From Amanita rubescens (taxonomy: Eukaryota > Basidiomycota > Agaricomycetes > Agaricales > Amanitaceae): 36,775 bases of DNA. Positions 31,001 to 36,775 of this stretch are shown one piece after another. The DNA lies in the NCBI GenBank assembly GCA_015039365.1, contig WION01000527.1, forward strand, positions 1-36,775, read 5' to 3'. The notes below the pieces were generated by a model. That model was given only the letters and a program-made list of their open reading frames with translations, did no database searches and had not been told where the DNA came from. Positions within the stretch are counted from its first letter, which is position 1; each line of letters opens with the position of its first letter. Position numbers and translations under genes: made by a program.

Positions 31001-34000
31001 GTAGCAGATGAACGCATCAGACTCCTGATCAAAGCAAGAGAAGAAGCTCTGGCAGCACACGACCTTGCACGCCTTAAAATGGCACAACGAACGATGAAAC
31101 ATTCTAAACCGTTCAAAGAAGGAGAAAAGGTTTGGCTAGATTCAAAGAACCTATGCATTCCTTATCAATCACGTAAACTCGCACCTAAACGAGAAGGACC
31201 CTTCAGGATAAAGAAAGTCTTAGGACCTGTCACCTATCAACTAGACTTACCAAAACAATGGAAGATACACAGCGTTTTCCACGCATGCCTACTATCACCA
31301 TATAAAGAAACAGAATTCCATGGACCTAATGACACACGTCCACCACCCGACCTGATAGAAGGATCAGAAGAATACGAAATAGAAGCTATTCTCGCACACC
31401 GAAAGATCGGACGTCAATTACAGTTTCTCGTCAAATGGAAAGGCTATGATACAAGCGAAAACACTTGGGAACCCCAAAGGAACTTGTCAAACGCCGAGGA
31501 TATCCTTGATGAATATAAGAAACGTAGGAAACTCTGAATGAGCAAAGATTACACCTACAACGACTCAGAAACCACCTATGAATCATGGAATCAACAAGAA
31601 CCTCACCGACAATCTCGCCAACAACGACGAGAGCACCATCACCGGAACCGCCCATATACTCAGTCTTTACCCAGACAACGACGACAACACCACCACCACC
31701 GACGAATCCCCCGATACATCCAATAATCAGGATGCTAGCAGAAGGACGACGATCACCGAACCCAATAGGCCACGCCTCGTTCCTTATCACAGCGCTTCAG
31801 ATTCTGACAAAGAGAATCGATCTGATGATTCACCCAGAACAAGCCGAGCTACGAGTCCTCACGATACCACAGAAGATCAAGGTAACGGAAGACATAATGA
31901 AGATACAAGGAGAACTAGGAAAATACTTGATAACATGCGAAAGGTATATCATAACCCCGACTCTCTTGCCGAATTCGACAAGGAATCAACTGGCGATCTT
32001 CGCGACAGAAGCGATGATAACTACCCAACTAGCCCTAGCAGTCGTCGAATCATGGCAGACATCACTCCCTCTGAACCTCAGACGATCTTTACGACATTCG
32101 CAGACTATAACAGCTCAGCTCTTATGCGAAAGACTATTGACGATGTAACGTACCGATTCCGGTTACGTTGTGCAGCAGGCATCCGCGGCCCGATATTCCG
32201 ACATCGGAGATATCCGTCGGAGCATTCCGACGCACTTAAACCTTCGCGCCTCGACACCCGTACACGATGCCAAGGGCTCAACCCGCCGACTCGACATATT
32301 CATACAGCAAGGCAATCCGCATACGCGCACGGACCATCGGAGGAGCTCAGGATGATTGCGGTGAGTGCGCCTCGTGCATATTAGTTTATATACGGCTTCA
32401 TTGTACTGTATGGACATCAGAATATACTGCCCTTCACTCCTCCGCATCCGTTTGATATCTCTCCGTCGCAACTTCGTTGCACTCACGTTCCTTTACGTCG
32501 CGGGTTCACTCCGTCACCGTCGTACGTCTTCGCACTTGTCCGACTTCGTTCCGTCGCGACGCATCTTCGTCGGACTTGCGTCCGTTTGCATTGCGGGTTT
32601 ACTCCGTCACCGTCGAACCCTCCGTCTCCGTACTCTGTACGGTTCCCCTTTGTTAGCCTTTCCTTCGGACCCCTTTGGGCGGACAAGTACATCGCACGCC
32701 CTTCTCACACGTTTCAACGATATTAAAAGACTTTCCGGCCTGTCAATCAATTCTCAGGAACTGGAACGACTTACCAGACTCTGGCGCATTCTCTCAGACG
32801 CAAGACTCGCCAAGGCAATCATCGTCAACGCTCGAGAACGATACAACTATCACTGCGCAGATCTTATAGAAATCTGGACCAACTTAGATCGCATGGAATG
32901 GTACACCAAACTCTCTCATGGATGCACCATCCACCAATTTGGAATCGACCTCTTACGTCGAATCCTCACCGCTGACGTAGAACGCTTCTACGAACAAGCC
33001 ATCCTAGACGTCAGGAATGAAGCACACCCTCCATTCATCCTTAACGACGACCCCAACGATCTTGTCGCCATCCATCACAGCTTTGACCCTCACAGGATCG
33101 CACCAGATGCACAGCATATCTTGGAGCTTACAAACAGAACCGAAATCGGAGCAATCGCCTTAGCTGATCTAGCAGATCGAATCAAGGAGATCGCCGAATC
33201 TTCTAGACGGACCACCGCATGGACAGAAGATCTGTTTACCAAAGGAGCTAAACCGCAGCAACTCTCTCACAACGCCTATGAAGAAGTTGCCCACGTCATG
33301 ATGGAATTAGATCTCCATCAGAATCTTATACCTTCCACGCCCGTCGCCCAGACTGCCGAAAGGTTTAAGAACCTCGGACGCTCGCTCATTCCCCAACATA
33401 ACCTTTATCGACTATGGAAGGGAACGCAGAACAGACCCAACAGACCCCCACCATCTCCAACGCCGCATCGGCCTCCACCCCCTCCGCCTTTAACATCAGC
33501 GCTTTCGACGGCCGAGAACGTCTCGCCCGCATCCACCAGGAAATCTCGGATTTCCTCCATTACCAGTCCCACGTCCGGCTCTTTGCCGCCACATCCCTAC
33601 CGCCAACAGTCCCTCGTCCCGACGACGAATCCAAGGAGCGCATCATCAAGCTCCTTAAAGAAGAGAACCGACGCCTCAAGGTTCTCCACAAACTCCTCAA
33701 CTCACTTGAGGCCAACAACGAAGAACTCGTCCAAACGTATACGGACACACCCACCGACTGGAACGCAGGAGGATGGAACCAGGACGAATGACTTCGACGT
33801 CTTCGTCGACAACTCTGCCGGCTATCATCCTTACGACGATGAAAACGCCCGCCACAACCTCGACACCTAGAGGATACCCGCATATTGTTGTTGCGGTCAA
33901 CAACGTAGAGGAGAGCTAGTGTTACAAACACGGTACGGACTCCTACATTATGATTACATGACACGTTGGACATGCTTACTTTTTCGTATATGCCTACCTC

Positions 34001-36775
34001 TTCGTCACATCCCCATTATGTTCATCAAACAGACTACCTCGTTCCCTTATCGATCCCCATTCCGTTTACCCTATGCCCAACTCCTTGTTCATACGCGTAC
34101 CATCCCCTATGCCCCTTGTTTTACCTATACTTGCTATCGCCCTTGTTCTACTTACGATACGGCTGTGTTTCTGTACATGTATATAAACCGATGTACCGTA
34201 GCGTCGAACCTTAAGTTCGACTTAACTGTCTTTATCAATATCACATCCCATCTCACCTAAAGAACGTCGTTTCTACTCCGTTCATTATTGCTCTCAAGGA
34301 TAAGACTCCTTTTAGTTGTCTTATCACTTAGCCTATTCGTTCACCTATTGTTTGACTTGTCCGTTGGACTTAGTCTACTTTGTCAAGCACTCTTAGCGTG
34401 GACGCATCGTAGGTGGAGATCGACGTGATCATAACAGTGTCACTCACAAGCTATCAATTAGCACATGAAATATGATGACAGTAGCTGGCAACAAATTATT
34501 ACTAACTTCCTATTGATCATAGAATGTTGTGATCAGATTCCTGAAAGAAGAGTGCAGCTATGTTACCCACAATCTATTGATCATGGAAAGAGATACATAT
34601 GATCAGACTGCATGAATGAAAGATGTTGTGATCTTGCTCACCCACTGTTGATCATATGTTGAGGAGGGTTCTCAGATGAGAAGTGGCAGCTAACGGAAAC
34701 CAATGCAATATCACTCACTCTCTGTTGGTAGTATGGTGTAAGATGTCAAAGTGAAGATGCTGCAGTGTTACCCACTTCCTATTTGTCATGGAATAAAATA
34801 CCTGTCATCAAGGTGTATGTGAGAAGAAAATGCAGTGTAACTTACCCACTATTAGTAGTCAAGAGATTAGGCATACTGGTCTATTTGCAGTAAAAAAATC
34901 ATGGCAGAATTACTCACTTCCTGTTGGTCATGAGGTAGCATGTGATTAGACTAGAGTATCAGGCCAAAAGTGCTGCTCACTTGCTGTTGGTCATGGGATT
35001 AAATACAATAAGACTGCCTGGCACAGTGAAGAGTAGTAGTGTTGTTTACCTGCTGATGGTCATGGAATGAGTTGATCCAGCCACTGTTCAGAACAGCATT
35101 ACAGTGACTGTACCCACTTGCTGATGGTTATAGGATATGATGTGGTCAGATTTCCTGTAAACAGTTCCCACAGTGTTACTCACAACCTGCTCATGTATTA
35201 TGAGATCTAGTCAGATTGGATGACAGGAATTACTCACTGGCTGTTGTGGTATGTATAATAAAAAGTGATCAGACCAGTTGGCTGCAAAGATTGTAAAATT
35301 ACCCACAACCTGTTCCCATGGTATGCAATGTGGTAAAAAAACCCTACAGCAGTGTAACTCACAACCTGTTGATCACCAGAAATGTGATGAGATTAGTTCC
35401 CTGGTACACAAAGTATTCATGTATTGGCACTTACACTCTGTTGATCACATTATGAAAAGAATGTATGGGAGAAAAAAGCTGCAGCACCACTCACATCCTG
35501 TTGGCCATGGAATTGGCTGTGATCAAGCTGCCAAAAGAAATCATTGCAATGCAACTCACTTGCTGTTGATGGTGTGATGTGATGAGATTACATTTTTGAA
35601 GACTTGTGCAATGTCACTCACCCACTGTTTGTCATGGATTTGATGTGATTATACTATTTTCATAAAGTACTCCAGCCCTGCTCACCCACTATTGGATGCA
35701 AAAAGCTTAGCTGGAGGAAAAAAGCATGTACTCCTACTCACTTCCTGGTGGTCATAAAGATTGAATTTGATCAGACTGCTTTGCAGAAAATCACAGACCT
35801 CCTGTTAACACAGCATGGGATGGGATCATACTCCTGCTAAAAAACAATACATGATCACTTACAAGCTTTGGAATTGTACATGATATTATCAGAGTGCTTT
35901 TGAAAAAAACTGTGCTAGCACTTACAACCTGTTTATTGCCAATATGTGAATTAGAATGTCTGGTAAAAGGACTCTAGTGTCACTAACAGACTGAATGACA
36001 GGTGATCTGAGTGCCTTTAAAAAACATAACTGAAATTTCACTCACTTGCTGTTGGATATGTATGATAAGATAAGTAGTGAGATTAAAGGCAGTGTCACTT
36101 GCCCACTATTGTCATGGAACAAATTGTAATCATTCACCCTGGCAGGAACATTTTGCTCACTCCCTGTTGCTTATAGCATGAGGGGTGTTCAGGATATGTG
36201 AAAAAATGAGCACCACTTACAATCTGTTGGTTGTGTGTGATCAGACAACCTGGAAGAAGTAGTTTTACTCACTTGCTGTTGATGGTCATGGGAGTGATGT
36301 GATCAAGCTATTTACTTTTACTTGAAAGACATGTCACTTACCCCCTGTGACTCATTAATGATATGTGATCAAAGTGTCATGCAACACTGAGGCTACTCAC
36401 CCCCTTGTTGGTTATGTGATCAGATTGCCTGACTGAAAAGCACTCCAGAGTCACTCACTTGCTATTTGTCATGAGACATGATGTAGGAAGTGGCACTAGC
36501 CTGAGTGTCACTCACAAGCTATTGCCCATGGGATGAGGCATGATGAGATCACCCACAAGAAAAATATCACATCATCACTCACAATCTGTCAATCATGGGT
36601 GAGATGTATCAGACTGCCTGACAACAAAGTAATGCAGCATCACTTATGGACCTTCTGTTGACAAGGGATACAGCGGATGTGGTTACATTGCTCAATAGAA
36701 CACAGCAAAATTGCCCTCACTTGCTGTTGGTTATATTATAATACAGAAATTGATTTAGTGATGCAGAAAACAAGG
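21679..36775 (-). CDS. Gene B: paralogue of gene A with a single-codon exon array, interrupted by a retrotransposon
   Basis: Partial; the 5' part (presumably a G domain) lies beyond the right edge. On the minus strand, about 37 micro-exon units lie at 36723-34448 and about 41 at 24745-22097. They were contiguous before a Gypsy element inserted at 24807-34436. Phase-0 C-terminal exons follow at 22047-21997 and 21924-21679, ending in a stop. These align with gene A's C-terminal exons. Intron interiors are much more diverged than in array A, yet donor, branch region, acceptor, spacing and triplet length remain. The gene may still be functional if the antisense 9.6-kb intron insert is spliced out, but disruption is more likely. 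Protein function is unknown. Confidence 0.6.
22097..24806 (-). CDS. Array B, downstream half: about 41 micro-exon units
   Basis: Plus-strand start and minus-strand triplet, in transcript order: 24743 CTT, 24688 CAA, 24625 TCA, 24556 CAA, 24489 GTT, 24423 CAG, 24358 CTT, 24299 GTT, 24225 GAA, 24161 CTT, 24095 CAA (acceptor CAG mutated to CAA, probably skipped), 24043 CTA, 23976 CAA, 23922 GAA, 23852 GAA, 23786 ATG, 23723 GAG, 23669 ACT, 23605 ATG, 23515 GTA, 23439 CAA, 23375 GAA, 23314 GTT, 23246 CAACTG (6 nt, donor GTGATA), 23191 GGA, 23127 TTT, 23055 AAA, 22990 TTT, 22925 CAA, 22860 TTT, 22795 CAA, 22735 CAA, 22665 CTT, 22607 GAT, 22544 CAA, 22477 ATT, 22398 TTT, 22349 GCT, 22284 CAA, 22221 ATT, then AG|GT at 22151/22150, then 22097 CTT. 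Donors vary (GTGAGT, GTAAGT, GTTAGT, GTCAGT, GTGGGT, GTTGGT, GTATGG, GTGTGT) but are nearly all valid fungal donors. No stop in phase 0. Confidence 0.68.
22145..22156 (-). other. Zero-length exon (abutting AG|GT) near the 3' end of array B
   Basis: Minus strand CTCTAG|GTCAGT, boundary 22151/22150, between the ATT micro-exon at 22221 and the CTT micro-exon at 22097. Position and neighbours (ATT before, CTT after) match the AG|GT site of gene A at 8077/8076. Confidence 0.5.
24802..24806 (+). other. Left target-site duplication of the Gypsy element
   Basis: GTGTC immediately before the 5' LTR. The same five bases follow the 3' LTR at 34437-34441. A 5-bp duplication is usual for Ty3/Gypsy integration. 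The target lies inside an array B intron, six bases downstream of its donor on the minus strand. Confidence 0.9.
24807..25329 (+). repeat. 5' LTR
   Basis: Starts TGTTAC and ends ATAACA. A TATA box (TATATAAA) lies at 25073-25080. It carries a 6-bp insertion relative to the 3' LTR (near 24855). The stretch AAGTTCGACTTAA at 25106-25118 is the likely RNA 5' end, by distance from the TATA box. Confidence 0.93.
25073..25080 (+). promoter_or_regulatory. LTR TATA box
   Basis: TATATAAA, about 33 bp upstream of the proposed transcript start at 25106. The same sequence is present in the 3' LTR. Confidence 0.7.
25331..25343 (+). other. Primer-binding site, probably self-primed
   Basis: TTAAGTCGAACTT, one base after the 5' LTR, is a perfect 13-nt reverse complement of 25106-25118 within the LTR, located where the retroelement RNA should begin. 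This is the arrangement known from Tf1/sushi-type elements, where the RNA 5' end folds back to prime minus-strand synthesis. I recognised no tRNA 3' end complementarity. Confidence 0.75.
25419..25786 (-). mobile_element. Nested LTR-like element, copy 1
   Basis: 368 bp, TGAAAC...GTTACA on the plus strand, flanked by CCGT duplications (25415-25418 and 25787-25790). Nearly identical to copy 2. Its right end matches the left end of copy 3 in inverted orientation. No coding capacity. It is a solo LTR or terminal-repeat-in-miniature element. It sits in the leader between the primer-binding site and Gag. Confidence 0.82.
25793..27541 (+). CDS. Gag polyprotein of the Gypsy element
   Basis: The frame is open from 25793, but its first ATG is at 26534 (335 residues from there). 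The upstream part translates into protein-like sequence (FYHRFNDKYYLLGFEVEFD, later PPQKPPTPPPEPP). The true start may therefore come from splicing or an upstream start lost by insertion of nested copy 1. From 26534: a retrotransposon Gag capsid-like region (IDRMELFLDLNPGRINTDRL, ...FLNNWQEID) and a CX2CX4HX4C zinc knuckle, CFICHKPDHMSGQC, near 27234-27275. An acidic C-terminus follows. The stop TGA (27539-27541) follows a run of five Ts; Pol is in the -1 frame. Confidence 0.85.
   Translation, partial: VTGQLATISDQQRIPPNRATRGTRGHYYLDHIAIYNDPKDHLWKYAKDHSLVPTSEFWIPQRANRPPNNAFYHRFNDKYYLLGFEVEFDENTKRWGGYNPGPESELTYEFVPDDFFKGPKWIEGNPDNLPENLQHRSAVSTPKAAVKTTLKGKTFGVTQESESGTESSDENPDQQFESSSDLSESEDKTVPDLLSPIDFNPFETEQEKPSSPGLQYIEVDPKPDPSPGPPVPPQKPPTPPPEPPTVTMTTPAIQPIPSLLGEIPTFTGKRSQAQDFIDRMELFLDLNPGRINTDRLKIGLTLSMITDKAENWRRNQNDDLNDAAKTEILWTDWTGFKTRFLNNWQEIDSPGNTYTELVQLQKRKDKKGKRISIPKYVGLFKELIKKAGITGSAATHMFGQGLDANTYRAVVMRDPKTLDEWYEGALRAYNAETRIGILATNRGGSSSHKPPRNEWDMDLDAIILGALSKDERTRHIRDGLCFICHKPDHMSGQCPMRKDKGSYKGKKKFNGKKGKKFAHGRHIRATKKDDDGSNYEDVEESSQHEQEEEEEDTSDRTIRAMLKKLSPDQRINLLINADKPDF
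27535..27541 (+). promoter_or_regulatory. Putative -1 frameshift site between Gag and Pol
   Basis: TTTTTGA: the last Gag codon TTT (27536-27538) can re-pair one base back onto TTT (27535-27537), after which the next codon is TTG in the Pol frame (27538). The slip is directly before the Gag stop. I did not analyse any stimulatory structure. Confidence 0.55.
27538..31537 (+). pseudogene. Pol polyprotein of the Gypsy element, split by a nested insertion
   Basis: The protease part begins near 27538 and carries the active-site motif VDSGAEG (about 27706-27726). It is broken at 27752 by nested copy 2 (382 bp including the duplicated ACGC, which shifts the frame). Coding resumes at 28130 with the flap and LILGLPWLEKHDP (protease end). 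Then come reverse transcriptase (FYVEKKDSKTLRPCQDYRYL, YMDD at about 29213), RNase H (ILETDASKWAVGAAL), and an integrase HHCC zinc finger (HEAPSAGHPG...CLTCQQ). The integrase core carries D, D and E (MDFITDL, ISDRGPQF, DGQTERYN). A C-terminal chromodomain (FLVKWKGYDTSENTWEP) ends at 31537. Apart from the insertion the frame looks intact. Chromodomains usually direct integration toward marked chromatin. Confidence 0.93.
27752..28129 (-). mobile_element. Nested LTR-like element, copy 2, disrupting the protease
   Basis: 378 bp, TGAAAC...GTTACA, flanked by ACGC (27748-27751 and 28130-28133). The interior is almost identical to copy 1, with small indels in the CGGA-rich section. Insertion between the DSGA motif and the rest of the protease makes this Gypsy copy defective. 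The similarity of copies 1 and 2 implies recent activity. Confidence 0.85.
31585..32148 (+). CDS. Overlapping ORF in the Gypsy 3' region
   Basis: 187 residues in a different frame from the 31578 ORF. After a Pro/Thr-rich start it reads ordered and helical (ASFLITALQILTKRIDLMIH, VTEDIMKIQGELGKYLITCE, MITTQLALAVVESW), more protein-like than the overlapping frame over the same bases. Its end at 32148 lies within nested copy 3, so the original C-terminus is lost. No family recognised. Which of the two frames is translated, or whether both are, cannot be settled here. Confidence 0.4.
   Translation: MESTRTSPTISPTTTRAPSPEPPIYSVFTQTTTTTPPPPTNPPIHPIIRMLAEGRRSPNPIGHASFLITALQILTKRIDLMIHPEQAELRVLTIPQKIKVTEDIMKIQGELGKYLITCERYIITPTLLPNSTRNQLAIFATEAMITTQLALAVVESWQTSLPLNLRRSLRHSQTITAQLLCERLLTM
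32144..32716 (+). mobile_element. Nested LTR-like element, copy 3, inverted and longer
   Basis: 573 bp, TGTAAC...GTTTCA, flanked by ACGA (32140-32143 and 32717-32720). Its first 40 bases align with the reverse complement of the right ends of copies 1 and 2 (shared TGTAACG, TGTGCAGCA). It is therefore the same family, in opposite orientation and more diverged. It contains a TATA-like TTTATATACGG near 32390. TG...CA ends and 4-bp duplications fit a solo LTR or small non-autonomous LTR element. Confidence 0.75.
33414..33791 (+). CDS. Small coiled-coil ORF in the Gypsy 3' region
   Basis: 125 residues, in another frame over the Pro/Ser-rich tail of the previous ORF. It contains FNISAFDGRERLARIHQEIS and a strong heptad-like helix (ERIIKLLKEENRRLKVLHKL, LEANNEELVQTY). 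This composition is much less like a shadow than the overlapping Pro/Ser-rich frame. It may be a separate small protein or reached by frameshifting. No family recognised. Confidence 0.4.
   Translation: MEGNAEQTQQTPTISNAASASTPSAFNISAFDGRERLARIHQEISDFLHYQSHVRLFAATSLPPTVPRPDDESKERIIKLLKEENRRLKVLHKLLNSLEANNEELVQTYTDTPTDWNAGGWNQDE
33920..34436 (+). repeat. 3' LTR
   Basis: 517 bp, TGTTAC...ATAACA, preceded by a purine-rich tract (GAGGAGAG) and followed by GTGTC (34437-34441), the right target duplication. Seven single-base differences from the 5' LTR, all transitions. Confidence 0.93.
34437..36775 (-). CDS. Array B, upstream half: about 37 micro-exon units, running off the right edge
   Basis: Plus-strand start and minus-strand triplet, in transcript order: 36721 CAA, 36652 AAG (weak donor GTCCAT), 36583 ATT, 36516 CTT, 36459 CAA, 36401 GGG, 36342 GGG, 36273 CAA, 36221 ATT, 36161 GGA, 36103 TGG (GC donor, GCAAGT), 36046 CAA, 35988 TCT, 35926 GTT, 35863 CTT, 35799 GAG, 35742 GAA, 35686 TGG, 35622 TGG, 35560 CAA, 35495 GAT, 35435 AGT, 35363 GTT, 35307 GTT, 35238 CCA, 35184 GTT, 35118 CAA, 35050 CAG, 34981 CAA, 34918 GAA, 34846 TGG, 34776 GAA, 34719 AGA, 34642 TGG, 34571 ATT, 34507 GAA, 34448 CTT. 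Spacing is about 55-80 nt. Intron interiors differ strongly between units, while CTCAC or CTTAC, the triplet, and CTGTTGGTCAT-like flanks persist. No stop in phase 0. The array probably continues beyond 36775. Confidence 0.68.

Larger units (their letters stand above)
31578..33870 (+). pseudogene. Extra 3' ORF of the Gypsy element, split by nested copy 3
   Basis: Downstream of Pol a frame starts at ATG 31578 (MNHGINKNLTDNLANNDEST). It is low complexity and acidic up to nested copy 3 at 32144. It continues in the same frame, if that insert and one ACGA are discounted, as a helical-looking protein (LSGLSINSQELERLTRLWR, HCADLIEIWTNLDRMEWY, ALADLADRIKEIAESS) and then a Pro/Ser-rich tail to the stop at 33870. 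No family recognised. Many chromoviruses lack such an ORF; an Env-like or structural role is only speculation. Confidence 0.5.
24807..34436 (+). mobile_element. Ty3/Gypsy chromodomain retrotransposon (chromovirus), full length but broken
   Basis: 9630 bp with LTRs of 523 and 517 bp (TGTTAC...ATAACA) and 5-bp target duplications. Order: LTR, primer-binding site, Gag, protease, reverse transcriptase, RNase H, integrase, chromodomain, extra 3' ORFs, polypurine tract (about 33907-33915), LTR. Three LTR-like elements are nested inside (25419-25786, 27752-28129, 32144-32716), two of which break coding frames, so this copy is unlikely to be autonomous. The LTRs differ by seven transitions and one 6-bp indel, indicating recent insertion. 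It lies antisense to gene B. Confidence 0.95.

Overview
The window looks like nuclear DNA of a basidiomycete fungus, probably an agaricomycete. Its ordinary genes are GC-rich and split by introns of about 50 nt with GTNNGT donors and CTRAY-like branch sites. They include a heat-shock-factor transcription factor, CoA biosynthesis, a U2 snRNP splicing factor, F-box proteins, an SRPK-like kinase and a chromodomain Ty3/Gypsy retrotransposon. I cannot name the species.

Layout. 3-1440: decayed C-terminal half of a protein kinase gene. 1654-2366: dephospho-CoA kinase (+). 2445-5891: heat shock factor (+). About 6997-13635 (-): 'gene A', a P-loop GTPase (G-domain) gene. 14418-15809 (-): SRPK-like kinase. 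16019-17398 (+) and 17606-18958 (-): two convergent F-box-type proteins. 19096-21202 (+): SF3b2/Cus1, eight exons. 21679 to beyond the right edge (-): 'gene B', a paralogue of gene A, interrupted at 24807-34436 by a 9.6-kb Gypsy element that itself carries three nested LTR-like insertions.

Main discovery. The two repeat-like tracts (8.0-11.9 kb; 22.1-24.8 plus 34.4-36.8 kb) look like meaningless 55-75 bp tandem repeats on the plus strand. Read on the minus strand, nearly every unit is a complete small spliceosomal intron: GTGAGT-type donor, TATGAC-like branch region, CAACAG-type acceptor. Introns are separated by exactly three nucleotides that change from unit to unit. I count about 137 such micro-exons; two are 6 nt. 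Read in phase 0, none with an intact acceptor is a stop codon, and none ends in C. The one stop triplet lies in a unit that has lost its AG acceptor. Array A lies between G-domain exons and C-terminal exons that are in frame (phase 0). Array B runs into homologous C-terminal exons, also phase 0. The proposal is a gene family whose central region is encoded one codon per exon, with dozens of consecutive 3-nt exons. I do not know a described precedent in fungi; Schistosoma micro-exon genes are the nearest analogy. Skipping any exon would preserve frame, so combinatorial isoforms are conceivable. This is inferred from sequence alone and needs cDNA evidence.

The retrotransposon landed six bases inside one of gene B's small introns, with a GTGTC target duplication. 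Its LTRs differ by seven transitions and one 6-bp indel, so the insertion is recent. It appears self-primed: a 13-nt site after the 5' LTR is complementary to a stretch about 30 nt downstream of the LTR TATA box.
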